Virus record (IMG/VR): IMGVR_UViG_3300049440_000210 | Coordinates: 1 to 63,377 of that record | Strand: one strand, 5' to 3' | Source of the DNA: a virus | Length of the DNA stretch: 63,377 bases | Shown here: positions 49,684 to 56,471 of the stretch, piece by piece | Layout: each line of letters begins with the position of its first letter | How positions within the stretch are numbered: position 1 is the first letter of the stretch | Position numbers and translations under genes: made by a program | Notes under the pieces: model-generated | Told to the model about the DNA's origin: nothing | The model's database searches: none | Seen by the model: only the letters and a program-made list of their open reading frames with translations

Positions 49684-49947
49684 TCATCCGGAAAAACGCG
49701 GGCCAACGACAGGAGCACTCGTCGGTAAGACTTTAACATACCTTTGCGGGCACGACGGGCTACAGGACCTCACCCCCGCGCGCAGGTCCTTCAGGACCTT
49801 CACGACCAGGTCACCGCAGTCGCAGCGGACCAGGACCATGCGCCGGGTCTCGTGCCCGTACGGGCCCCTGGCCACCTCACGCTCGATGACCAGGTGCCCG
49901 TACCGGTCGCCCGGGGCGACAGGAGTCTGCGTGAACTTAACGCCCAT
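49684..49947 (-). CDS. Zinc-ribbon protein related to HNH/AP2-associated domains, 87 aa
   Basis: ATG 49947. APGDRYGHLVIEREVARGPY, MVLVRCDCGDLVVKVLKDLR and AGVRSCSPSCPQ follow the pattern G-x-R/K-x-G-x-L ... C-x-C-G ... L-x-x-G-x-x-S-C found at the N-terminus of phage HNH/AP2 homing endonucleases. No nuclease domain is present, so it is a stand-alone module or remnant. Last gene before the terminator. Confidence 0.6.
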   Translation of the reverse strand: MGVKFTQTPVAPGDRYGHLVIEREVARGPYGHETRRMVLVRCDCGDLVVKVLKDLRAGVRSCSPSCPQRYVKVLPTSAPVVGPRFSG

Positions 49948-49952
49948 CCCGG

Positions 49953-50114
49953 CTAGCGCACCTCCTCTTCTTCCATGGCGATGGCCTCAGCTTCCCCGGC
50001 CATCGCCTCCAGGATGGACCCCAGGTGACGGGTACCCGGCTCGTTAATCCCCCAGGTCCGCCTTCCGCCCAGGCGCAGGACGCGGGCGAGAAGCCGCCAG
50101 TCCTGTGGCCCCAT
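49953..50114 (-). CDS. Small helical protein, 53 aa
   Basis: ATG 50114 overlaps the stop of the membrane protein gene (TGATG). MGPQDWRLLARVLRLGGRRT followed by an acidic helix (GEAEAIAMEEEEVR). No family recognised. Short and coupled to the genes around it. Confidence 0.6.
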   Translation of the reverse strand: MGPQDWRLLARVLRLGGRRTWGINEPGTRHLGSILEAMAGEAEAIAMEEEEVR

Positions 50115-51217
50115 CAGTGCGCCGCCGGGCCGGCCAGGTTGAGCCACGCCCCGGCTCCCGCGAACAGCAGGGACAGGAACGCGATGGCCACCATGATCCG
50201 CACGAGCCAGGGACTGCGGACGGGCAGCTCGGGGCTGTTATCCAGCAGCCAGTGCACCCGCAGCCGGTGAGCTGGCGTGCCGATCACCCGCCCGGTGGAC
50301 AGGAACCCCTGCGCCCGCAGCTTCGCCGCCGAGCGCTCCGCCCAGAACCACTGGATGTCGTCGGCGACCCGCTGGATGACCCGGGTCGCGACCAGGCCGC
50401 CGAGGATGCCCATCACGCTGGCTATCCAGGTGCCCGCCGCGAGCCACTCGTTGGAGGCCGCTGCCGCTGCCCCGTACCGGGCCGGGACCTCCACGCCATG
50501 GTGCGTGAGCCAGGGCAGCTTCCAGGCGATGACGCCCACGATGGCGACGGGGATGAGCGCCGCGCCGATGGCCAGCGGCATCCTGGTCAGGTAGACGGCC
50601 GGCCCGGGGTTGTCGTCCACGCCGTACTTCGGCTTGGCGAACATCAGCCGCACGATGATGGTCGCGATCAGCGTGATGCCGACGTCCCGGATGTCGTGCC
50701 GCCACGTGATCCACCAGGCGGGCTCCGGGCCGCCGCCGGGGAACCAGTGCACGTGCCAGCCGGACAGGAGGCGCGCGATTTCCAGGGCCGTCAGGCAGCC
50801 GCAGGCCAGCGCCGCCAGGACGCCTGTCGCGAGCACTGCCTTGCGGCCCGCCTCACCTGCCCTGGCGAAGGCCAGGCAGCTCATGGCGATGAGGATTCCC
50901 GCAGTTGCCAGGCCGCACAAGACGGCGACTTCACCGGGGAGCCCGTTCTGGACGTGGACGGGCAGCCGGTCCCAGAAGTCCTTGCCGTACCAGAGCAGGT
51001 AGGGCTTGCCATTCCCGTACAGCGGCCCCGGGTACTTCAGCTGCCAGGTGGCAAAGTACCCGAACGAGACGGCCCACTTCACCAGGTGGGCAATGACGAT
51101 GCCCCAGCCGGCCGACTCAATGCCCGCGGCGGACAGGAGGCTGATCTTCGGGATGCTCCGGCCCCTGGCAGCCCGCCTCCGGTCGGCGAGGGCATCAAGC
51201 CCGTTCTCCGCGGTCAC
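50114..51217 (-). CDS. Multi-span membrane protein, 367 aa
   Basis: GTG 51217 overlaps the upstream stop (GTGA). Hydrophobic helices are visible near residues 38-62, 92-118, 125-148, 172-195, 212-235, 262-285 and 335-358 (e.g. GEVAVLCGLATAGILIAMSC, GITLIATIIVRLMFA, VRIMVAIAFLSLLFAGAGA), so six to seven spans. A soluble loop holds DNPGPAVYLTRMPLA. Large polytopic proteins are rare in siphoviruses. Possible roles are superinfection exclusion or altering host envelope physiology. No family recognised. Confidence 0.7.
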   Translation of the reverse strand: MTAENGLDALADRRRAARGRSIPKISLLSAAGIESAGWGIVIAHLVKWAVSFGYFATWQLKYPGPLYGNGKPYLLWYGKDFWDRLPVHVQNGLPGEVAVLCGLATAGILIAMSCLAFARAGEAGRKAVLATGVLAALACGCLTALEIARLLSGWHVHWFPGGGPEPAWWITWRHDIRDVGITLIATIIVRLMFAKPKYGVDDNPGPAVYLTRMPLAIGAALIPVAIVGVIAWKLPWLTHHGVEVPARYGAAAAASNEWLAAGTWIASVMGILGGLVATRVIQRVADDIQWFWAERSAAKLRAQGFLSTGRVIGTPAHRLRVHWLLDNSPELPVRSPWLVRIMVAIAFLSLLFAGAGAWLNLAGPAAH

Positions 51218-51444
51218 CGGGCGCTCCCCGTGACGACGGCCATGATGTAGTCCGCCAGCTCCGGGACGAAGTCCTCGAAGTCCAGCGGGTCCAGGCCGTA
51301 AGACCAGCCGGGCCGGCCGGCGTAGGCCGGGTAGTCCCTGATCGCGACCGCGATGAGGCCCCTGAAGGCATTCCACGCGGCTTCGCTGCTGCCGGGGGGG
51401 TCCTCGCGCGGCAGGAACGACGGTCCGCTGTTGGCCATGCTCAC
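51214..51444 (-). CDS. Hypothetical protein, 76 aa
   Basis: GTG 51444 overlaps the upstream stop (AAGTGAGC). AWNAFRGLIAVAIRDYPAYA and GLDPLDFEDFVPELADYIMA are helical and acidic. Coupled to the membrane protein gene. Unknown function. Confidence 0.6.
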   Translation of the reverse strand: MSMANSGPSFLPREDPPGSSEAAWNAFRGLIAVAIRDYPAYAGRPGWSYGLDPLDFEDFVPELADYIMAVVTGSAR

Positions 51445-51686
51445 TTCTTCCCTTCCTCGCTCTTGAGCACTTCCGCGGCCATGGTGCGCAGCATGGCGGC
51501 ACCCTGGACCGACTTCGGGCTCTCGATGCCCGCCGCCACGACCCGGGCGCCGATCGCCAGCTGCCCGGCCAGGGCATGCGCCTGGTCAATGGTGACGCCG
51601 TTCTCCGTCAGGAACCAGTTATCCAGCGGGCTGGAGCCGTCGTCCAGGGCGGCGGCAGCCTTGCGGAGCAGCTCCGCGGTAGTCAT
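51441..51686 (-). CDS. Hypothetical helical protein, 81 aa
   Basis: ATG 51686 behind GGAGATGATCCG, overlapping the 27-aa frame. MTTAELLRKAAAALDDGSSP and AMLRTMAAEVLKSEEGKK: all helical. Similar small proteins occur in actinophage early regions. Function unknown. Confidence 0.6.
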   Translation of the reverse strand: MTTAELLRKAAAALDDGSSPLDNWFLTENGVTIDQAHALAGQLAIGARVVAAGIESPKSVQGAAMLRTMAAEVLKSEEGKK

Positions 51687-51766
51687 CGGATCATCTCCAT
51701 CCGGCCGCTGAGGCCCGATCGGGAGTCGCTGAACCCGGTGACGAAGTAGCGATAGCGAAAGGTCAT
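51683..51766 (-). CDS. Small basic protein, 27 aa
   Basis: ATG 51766 and TGA 51683 both overlap the neighbouring genes in ATGA fashion. Product MTFRYRYFVTGFSDSRSGLS then GRMEMIR. The exact double coupling argues that it is translated. Confidence 0.5.
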   Translation of the reverse strand: MTFRYRYFVTGFSDSRSGLSGRMEMIR

Positions 51767-52116
51767 GACTGCCCCCTGGCCATCGCGGCGAGCAGGGCGG
51801 GCAGGAGGTGCGCTGCCATTTCCTCCCAGGCTGCGTCCTTATCCGCCGTCCACGGTGCCTCGTGGCCGCACGCGCACCGGCCGCGCCAGCGCTTGTACTG
51901 GCCGTCCTCGTTCTCCACGCCCTCGAACCCGTGCATCGGCTCAGGCAGGTGGCTGGCCTGGCAGCGCAGGACCCCGTCCCAGTCCGGCGGCGTCAGAGGG
52001 TCCTCCTGCATGAGCTGCCGCCAGTTGCGCGGCAGGCTGCGCTGCACCCCGCACCGGGCGCAGGTAAGGGTGACGCCATCCTCGCGGGTAACGTCGATCG
52101 CCTCCGGTGAGCTCAT
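51763..52116 (-). CDS. Zinc-ribbon protein, 117 aa
   Basis: ATG 52116 overlaps the upstream stop. Two zinc pairs: LTCARCGVQRSLPRNWRQLM and RGRCACGHEAPWTADKDAAW, with HLLPALLAAMARG at the end. Could bind nucleic acid. No specific family recognised. Confidence 0.65.
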   Translation of the reverse strand: MSSPEAIDVTREDGVTLTCARCGVQRSLPRNWRQLMQEDPLTPPDWDGVLRCQASHLPEPMHGFEGVENEDGQYKRWRGRCACGHEAPWTADKDAAWEEMAAHLLPALLAAMARGQS

Positions 52117-52469
52117 CGCCAGAACTCCCCTCCGGTGATCACGAGGGACCCCGTCGTGAAGCAGCCGTCCTCGCCCCGGTCAAACCTGCCGATGTCCTCA
52201 ATGAGGCGCGGGTCCAGCCGGACGGGGATGCGGATACCGTCTGCGAGGATGACGTGCGGGTCGTCGCCCTCGATGTGCGGCTCGCACCCGGGCCACATCT
52301 GTCGGCACGCCTGCGCGACCGGGCATTTTCTGGCATCCCCGCGCACGGCATCCTCCGTGCTGACCGGGAAGGTCCTGCGGGGGGCGTAAGAGCTTGAGTA
52401 CGCAGCAGCGCCGGCCAGCCCCGGCGAGCGGTCAGCGACCGTCGCCGGGAACTGCTCAGGGGTACTCAT
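52113..52469 (-). CDS. Hypothetical protein, 118 aa
   Basis: ATG 52469 overlaps the lipoprotein stop (TCATGAGT). N-terminal low-complexity part, then KCPVAQACRQMWPGCEPHIE (three Cys) and a beta-rich end with VILADGIRIPVRLDPRLIED and SLVITGGEFWR. Unknown function. Confidence 0.6.
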   Translation of the reverse strand: MSTPEQFPATVADRSPGLAGAAAYSSSYAPRRTFPVSTEDAVRGDARKCPVAQACRQMWPGCEPHIEGDDPHVILADGIRIPVRLDPRLIEDIGRFDRGEDGCFTTGSLVITGGEFWR

Positions 52470-52885
52470 GACGCGCTCGGGCCCGGCGTCACCGTGACCC
52501 CGGGGATGTTCGCGGAGGCCCCCGGGACGGGAACGGCCAGGGCCGTGGTGACGCATGCCTGCGCTCCCTGCGCGAACTTCGCCCTGGCATCAGCGCGGCC
52601 GACCACCCCGGCCGCGTCCCTGGCGAGGCACTGGCCAAGGGCCGTGCGCTTGTCCTTGGACACCTTGCCGAGGATGCAGGACTTCACGTCCGCGATGTGC
52701 GCCGCCGTGAGGCAGCCCTGGATGAGCTTCGCGGCGGCCTGCTCGTCCGCCTTCACGGTCGGGTTGGCCGCGATGCTGCCTGCGGCCGACCGCGCCGCGC
52801 CGGAGCTGCTGCCCCCGCCGCCTCCGCAGGCGGCCAGTGCCGCAGCCAGTGCCGCGGCGCAGGCGGCAGTTACGATCTTGTTCAC
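52466..52885 (-). CDS. Putative secreted lipoprotein, 139 aa
   Basis: GTG 52885 behind GGAAGGGAACTAC. Classic lipoprotein signal peptide: MNKIVTAACAAALAAALAAC, with a lipobox LAAC at residues 17-20, then a Gly/Ser linker. The mature part has four more Cys (QGCLTAAHIADVKSCILGKV, LGQCLARD, AQACVTTA) that may form two disulfides. Phage lipoproteins often block superinfection by related phages at the cell surface, which is the most likely role here. Confidence 0.75.
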   Translation of the reverse strand: MNKIVTAACAAALAAALAACGGGGGSSSGAARSAAGSIAANPTVKADEQAAAKLIQGCLTAAHIADVKSCILGKVSKDKRTALGQCLARDAAGVVGRADARAKFAQGAQACVTTALAVPVPGASANIPGVTVTPGPSAS

Positions 52886-52898
52886 GTAGTTCCCTTCC

Positions 52899-53771
52899 TT
52901 ACTTCGGGACGGGGTAGTTCTTGAACGTGAGCTGCCCCCGCCAGGGCTGGATGCGAATGCGCTTCTCGCCCGCGCGCCAGTCGTTCCAGGCCCCGAACAG
53001 GTACGCCCGGCGCTCATCGACGGTCGGCAGCTTCCCGCTGTTGAGATAGCGGTACAGCTGGTTGCGCAGTACCAGGACGGGATTGGTCTCGGCCAGCTCA
53101 GCCCCGTAGGCCAGGCTGTTGAAGAACTCCGACGCGGCTTCCACGCTGATGCGGTTGAGAATGATAGTTGCCGTGCCCAGCACCGACTGGGGCAGCGGCA
53201 CGCGGTGCCGGAGACGGTCGGCGTAGGCTGCCGCGGCCCGGATCTCGTCATCGTGGGCCGCCAGGTAGGCGTCCAGCTCCGTGCGGGACGGGCGCTCGGC
53301 CCCGCCTGCGATGGCCATCATGAGACGGCCCCTGTCCCATTGCCACATGGCGCGCGTGATTGACGACACGCCCATGACGTTGCTGTAGCCCTTCACCTTG
53401 AGCATGTCGAAGTAGTACCTCGGCAGGCCCGTGTCGAAAGTGTCCATGACGTCGGGCTCAACGCCCTCCACCAGAAGCAGCAGGACGGCCTGGCCGCTCT
53501 TCTCGACTCCCTCCAGGCGGTGCTGGCCCTGAACCAGGTTGCCGAGCTTGTCCTTGACGATGGTCTCGCCGTTGAACTTCCACCGCTTTTCTGCCATGTC
53601 GCGGGCGTAGGCGTTGCTGACGACCTCCCGCTTAGTGCGCTGCATGGCCTGCGAGGAAAGCCGCCACAGGGTGGCGATCTCCGGGGTCATCATGATCGCC
53701 CGCATTGTCACCCCCTCGGGGGCACCGGGAATCTGAACGGCCTTGACACTGAAGGGGTCCGGGTTGATCAC
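52899..53771 (-). CDS. ParB-like nuclease/partition-domain protein, 290 aa
   Basis: GTG 53771 overlaps the HTH gene stop (GTGA). Contains NLVQGQHRLEGVEKSGQAVL and VEPDVMDTFDTGLPRYYFDM, the G-Q-H-R core seen in ParB-like domains of phage proteins (the NGETI..D..G.L.DGQHRL pattern). Residues 200-290 are helical. Possible DNA-binding, nicking or NTPase function. Its pairing with an HTH regulator suggests a control or segregation module. Confidence 0.65.
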   Translation of the reverse strand: MINPDPFSVKAVQIPGAPEGVTMRAIMMTPEIATLWRLSSQAMQRTKREVVSNAYARDMAEKRWKFNGETIVKDKLGNLVQGQHRLEGVEKSGQAVLLLLVEGVEPDVMDTFDTGLPRYYFDMLKVKGYSNVMGVSSITRAMWQWDRGRLMMAIAGGAERPSRTELDAYLAAHDDEIRAAAAYADRLRHRVPLPQSVLGTATIILNRISVEAASEFFNSLAYGAELAETNPVLVLRNQLYRYLNSGKLPTVDERRAYLFGAWNDWRAGEKRIRIQPWRGQLTFKNYPVPK

Positions 53772-54064
53772 TGGGACGCCTCCTCCTTCTTGACCAGGAT
53801 GGCCTCCAGGCGGCCGGCCTCCTTGGCGAGGATGCTGCTGCGGCTCTTGAGGGCGGCCATCAGGCCAAGCGCCTCGTCCACGGACAGGGGCCTGGTCCCT
53901 GGCCTGGTCAAGCTGGTGGCGGTATGGGCATTCCAGCCCTCGTGCCCCAGCTGCTGCATCGCCCAGGCGATGCGCTCGGACGTCCACCCTGCCCTGATCT
54001 GACGGCGGAGCATGTCCTTGACGGCGTCACTGACTGTGGTCGCCGTCACTATCCGGGAAGTCAT
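53768..54064 (-). CDS. HTH transcriptional regulator (XRE-like), 98 aa
   Basis: ATG 54064 behind AAGGAGA. RRQIRAGWTSERIAWAMQQL is a helix-turn-helix-like stretch, followed by NAHTATSLTRPGTRPLSVDE and a helical C-terminus. The order matches small actinobacterial XRE-type regulators. First gene of a leftward unit behind a strong copy of the AGTCTTTTA-type promoter motif. Probably an early regulator. Confidence 0.6.
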   Translation of the reverse strand: MTSRIVTATTVSDAVKDMLRRQIRAGWTSERIAWAMQQLGHEGWNAHTATSLTRPGTRPLSVDEALGLMAALKSRSSILAKEAGRLEAILVKKEEASQ

Positions 54065-54108
54065 CGGTACGTGAGTCTCCTTGCTGAGGGGGCGTGAAAT
54101 CTGACATC

Positions 54109-54126
54109 ACCATACCCTAAAAGACT
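54109..54126 (-). promoter_or_regulatory. Promoter-like motif AGTCTTTTAGGGTATGGT
   Basis: Minus-strand copy of a motif that also precedes genes at 55.1 and 58.8 kb (identical over AGTCTTTTA). TATGGT would be the -10. The HTH gene starts 45 bases downstream. Confidence 0.65.
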
Positions 54127-54199
54127 CTTACACGCTACCGTCCCCGTGCCGCATCAACAAGGACTTCCGGGGGTAGCCTCCCGTAAGGAGGTGACCTGC

Positions 54200-54361
54200 A
54201 TGTTCGGCATCATCAGCGCGATCCTCTTCGGGGTCGCGTTCATCCTGTACTGGGCAGGCTCAGGCGGCCATGTCCCGTTCACCTGGCAGGGCCTGTCCGT
54301 CCTCGGCCTGCTGTTCCTCGCACTGCACTCCGTCTTCGGCTCCTGGTGGCCGCACCGGTAA
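54200..54361 (+). CDS. Small two-span membrane protein, 53 aa
   Basis: ATG 54200 has a near-perfect ribosome site (AAGGAGGTGACCTGC). MFGIISAILFGVAFILYWAG and LSVLGLLFLALHSVFGSW are two membrane helices separated by a short loop, with an outer WWPHR tail. Rightward gene between leftward ones. Possibly a membrane-acting early protein or exclusion factor. Confidence 0.7.
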   Translation: MFGIISAILFGVAFILYWAGSGGHVPFTWQGLSVLGLLFLALHSVFGSWWPHR

Positions 54362-54368
54362 GGCAAGC

Positions 54369-54644
54369 TCACACGTCACGGGTGGAGGTTGCCGTCCGGT
54401 CCGGCTGCGGGCAGTCCGGTACGCCACAGCGCTCAAAGTAATAGGTCGTCCGGACCTTCACCCAGCGCAGGCCGCGCCGTTCCCTGGTCACCGGTCCCTC
54501 ACGCGTGCCGTTCGGCTTGTAGTCATGGCGATGACCCTTGTGCTTATTGCCAGGATCAGCTCGCGGAGCGTCAGTCGGCCCGAACGGGCAGTTGCCCGCG
54601 TGCTTCCTCGTCGTCCCCCCGCAGAAATCACACGGCGTGGCCAT
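54369..54644 (-). CDS. Zinc protein with C-x2-C-G-G-T-T-R motif, 91 aa
   Basis: ATG 54644 behind AGGAGGATG. PCDFCGGTTRKHAGNCPFG at the N-terminus and CGVPDCPQPD near the C-terminus. The preceding gene has the same CxxCGGTTRxHxGxC signature, so the two are tandem paralogues. Basic middle (GNKHKGHRHDY) suggests nucleic-acid binding. Confidence 0.65.
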   Translation of the reverse strand: MATPCDFCGGTTRKHAGNCPFGPTDAPRADPGNKHKGHRHDYKPNGTREGPVTRERRGLRWVKVRTTYYFERCGVPDCPQPDRTATSTRDV

Positions 54645-54656
54645 TGCGACATCCTC

Positions 54657-54926
54657 CTAATACCAGGTCACCTCGCAGCTCGGGATGTTGCAGACGTGCG
54701 ATCCCGGGTGAGGCTTGCCGCCCGTCAGCAGCTTCAGCGGGCACTTATGGTCAATGTGGCTTGTCAGCTTTCCGGCCTTCCGGGTCGTCGCCCCGCAGGT
54801 CCCCGGCTTGCCCGTCAGCCCGGGACCGTACCCGGCATGAGAATTTCGCGCCTGGCTGCACCCTCCGGAATGACGCCGCGTCGTACCGCCGCACTCACTA
54901 CAGGGCGCCTCCCTGGGCAGCCTCAC
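54657..54926 (-). CDS. Zinc protein paralogue, 89 aa
   Basis: GTG 54926 overlaps the upstream stop (GTGA). PCSECGGTTRRHSGGCSQAR and CNIPSCEVTWY at the ends match the layout of the 91-aa neighbour. CGATTRKAGKLTSHIDHKCP in the middle adds a third metal-binding cluster. Confidence 0.65.
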   Translation of the reverse strand: MRLPREAPCSECGGTTRRHSGGCSQARNSHAGYGPGLTGKPGTCGATTRKAGKLTSHIDHKCPLKLLTGGKPHPGSHVCNIPSCEVTWY

Positions 54927-55096
54927 CCGCCGCTTCCGGCCGGAGGGCGCAGCAGCTGGACGACGGACATCCAGTGCGGGTCGAACGGGGCCCGCTCCAG
55001 GGCGGCCTCCTCCGCGGCATCACTGTCCTGCGCGGACAGGCTGAACGTGACTACCGCGCCGGCCTGCGACTCAGCGCGCACTTGCCAGTAACCCAT
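54923..55096 (-). CDS. Small protein, 57 aa, probably from a leaderless transcript
   Basis: ATG 55096: MGYWQVRAESQAGAVVTFSL, acidic helix, then FDPHWMSVVQLLRPPAG. The ATG lies six bases after the TATAGT of the promoter motif at 55,103, leaving no room for a ribosome site, so translation would start at the 5' end of the RNA, as is common in actinobacteria. Confidence 0.6.
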   Translation of the reverse strand: MGYWQVRAESQAGAVVTFSLSAQDSDAAEEAALERAPFDPHWMSVVQLLRPPAGSGG

Positions 55097-55102
55097 ACCT
55101 GA

Positions 55103-55120
55103 ACTATACCCTAAAAGACT
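55103..55120 (-). promoter_or_regulatory. Promoter-like motif AGTCTTTTAGGGTATAGT
   Basis: Best copy of the recurrent minus-strand motif. TATAGT serves as -10, and the following ATG (55,096) fits a transcription start at the initiation codon. Confidence 0.7.
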
Positions 55121-55422
55121 TACCCGCCCTCGGCGAGACGGCGCTCGCGGCGCTCCCGGACCTCATCCGTCGTGTCGCCCTTCACCTCACCAGGCGCCAT
55201 CTCCCGCAGCTGGGCCAGCGCCAGCCGCAGCTCCCGCGCGTACGCTGCCGCATCCCGGGGGGCAAGGCCGTTCACCGCGGCCGAGTCGAGCTGCTGCGCG
55301 CAGAAGAGCGCGATCCTGGCCACGCCGCCCTCGCGCATGTCCTCCGGCAGCCGGGCCAGGTCATGCAGGACCGAGTCCTCGACCGACTGGCCCAGGTACC
55401 CGAAGACCGCTGGATCGCTCAT
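55120..55422 (-). CDS. Candidate terminase small subunit, 100 aa
   Basis: ATG 55422 behind GGAGGCATC. Helical: YLGQSVEDSVLHDLARLPED, then DAAAYARELRLALAQLREMA and a charged C-terminus (VRERRERRLAEGG). The pattern of a helical core with a final LREMAP...ARRERLAxG tail resembles small terminase-like proteins of actinophages. This is a guess from pattern; the gene lies 6 kb from the large subunit. Confidence 0.4.
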   Translation of the reverse strand: MSDPAVFGYLGQSVEDSVLHDLARLPEDMREGGVARIALFCAQQLDSAAVNGLAPRDAAAYARELRLALAQLREMAPGEVKGDTTDEVRERRERRLAEGG

Positions 55423-55621
55423 GATGCCTCCGCCAGTGCCGCCTGTACCCCTTCAGCGTACGGAACCGGGCGCAGAGCATGGGCGGATCGTAGTGAGCGC
55501 GCATGAAAACGGGGCAGTACGCCCAGGTTCCCCCGCGGCGCGGCGCCGGGACGTTACCGCAGCCGGAGCAGCTGCCGGAGTAACCCGCCGTGAACCGGGG
55601 GGCTGGCCGGAAGTGAGCCAT
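55361..55621 (-). CDS. Small zinc-finger protein, 86 aa
   Basis: ATG 55621, downstream of a TATAAC promoter-like element. SGCGNVPAPRRGGTWAYCPV and MLCARFRTLKGYRRHWRRHH combine a Cys pair with an H-x3-HH helix resembling a C2H2 finger. The 3' end overlaps the next gene by 62 bases, so the true stop region is uncertain. Confidence 0.5.
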   Translation of the reverse strand: MAHFRPAPRFTAGYSGSCSGCGNVPAPRRGGTWAYCPVFMRAHYDPPMLCARFRTLKGYRRHWRRHHERSSGLRVPGPVGRGLGPA

Positions 55622-55641
55622 GAAGGCAGCGTACCCCGGGT

Positions 55642-55659
55642 GTTATACTCTAAAGGACA
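55642..55659 (-). promoter_or_regulatory. Promoter-like motif TGTCCTTTAGAGTATAAC (probably divergent)
   Basis: Minus strand: weaker copy of the recurrent motif, 20 bases before the zinc-finger ATG. On the plus strand TATACT serves as a -10 for the hairpin-led gene to the right. Confidence 0.55.
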
Positions 55660-55664
55660 CATGT

Positions 55665-55702
55665 GGGGATTTCCGCACTCCTGGCACTGTGCGGAAATCC
55701 CC
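55665..55702 (+). promoter_or_regulatory. 14-bp perfect hairpin in the 5' leader of the next gene
   Basis: GGGGATTTCCGCAC / GTGCGGAAATCCCC with a 10-base loop, between the plus-strand TATACT and the TTG start at 55,736. Such a stable leader stem could stabilise mRNA, block an upstream ATG (55,661) or act as an attenuator or protein-binding site. Confidence 0.75.
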
Positions 55703-55735
55703 GCATGCTGTCAGGCCGACTGCCCGGAGGGACGA

Positions 55736-56377
55736 TTGACCAGCCTCCCGCACAAGGAGTACTCGCTTCCCGAGGTGAGCCTCAGCCACGACGAGGGCGA
55801 CCCGCGGTGGCACGCCGCCGGGGGGAAGAGGAGCATCCCCGCCTATGACGACCAGGGCCGGGTCTTGCACTACACGTGGACCGGCCTGAATCCGGGTCAC
55901 TACGCGGAATACTGGCGCCTGTGCGTGGCCGGCCCCTGGGAGGAAGCCGTGCGCGCTTACGAGGCGAGTCCCGGGGACGCCTTCAGCGCGTGGACGTACG
56001 TCGACCGCCACCCCGTGTTCTGGAAGTTCCGCGGGCGCCAGCAGGCGGGCTACCCGGCAAATCACGTGACGCGCCTCACCGAGAGCGGCGCACTGACCCG
56101 CGGGTGGCCGGAGATCACCCCGCACCGGGTGTGCCCGGAGACCGGGCGGCACGAAGATGACGCGGCCCGCAACACCGCAACCCAGTGGTGGTATGAGCTC
56201 GGCCCGGAGAAGCTGCTGCCAGACGGGGAAGGGGACTGCCCCTGGCACGACTGCGCCCTGGACGGCGGCGCCGGAACCTACGAGGACGCCGTCATCGCGC
56301 TGGCCCGCGTGATCTACGACAACTACGGCAACGACCGCCAGGTCATCGACTCTGAAGCTTGGCGAAATGGCGGATAA
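55736..56377 (+). CDS. Hypothetical protein, 213 aa
   Basis: TTG 55736 directly behind GGAGGGACGA is the preferred start; an ATG at 55661 would add 25 residues translated through the hairpin. MTSLPHKEYSLPEVSLSHDE, YTWTGLNPGHYAEYWRLCVA, HPVFWKFRGRQQAGYPANHV and CPWHDCALDGGAGTYEDAVI. Aromatic and His/Cys rich. Compact globular protein of unknown function. First of four rightward genes ending at the terminator at 57,896. Confidence 0.6.
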   Translation: MTSLPHKEYSLPEVSLSHDEGDPRWHAAGGKRSIPAYDDQGRVLHYTWTGLNPGHYAEYWRLCVAGPWEEAVRAYEASPGDAFSAWTYVDRHPVFWKFRGRQQAGYPANHVTRLTESGALTRGWPEITPHRVCPETGRHEDDAARNTATQWWYELGPEKLLPDGEGDCPWHDCALDGGAGTYEDAVIALARVIYDNYGNDRQVIDSEAWRNGG

Positions 56378-56471
56378 TCATGATCCATTGACGGGTACTG
56401 CTGGTCCTGCGGCCACTGGGCCGGGCTGGACCGCTCCGCGTACTGCCGGCCGTGCCTGGAGAGCTGGATGA
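56367..56471 (+). CDS. Zinc-ribbon segment, frameshifted relative to its start
   Basis: ATG 56367 opens MADNHDPL and runs 34 codons to a TGA that overlaps the methyltransferase ATG. In the neighbouring frame, which continues into the methyltransferase, the same DNA reads DGYCWSCGHWAGLDRSAYCR-PCLESW, a clean C-x2-C...C-x2-C zinc ribbon. One missing base near 56,391 would join MADNHDPL to the ribbon and the ribbon to the enzyme. Either a programmed shift, a real mutation or a sequence error. Confidence 0.5.
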   Translation: MADNHDPLTGTAGPAATGPGWTAPRTAGRAWRAG

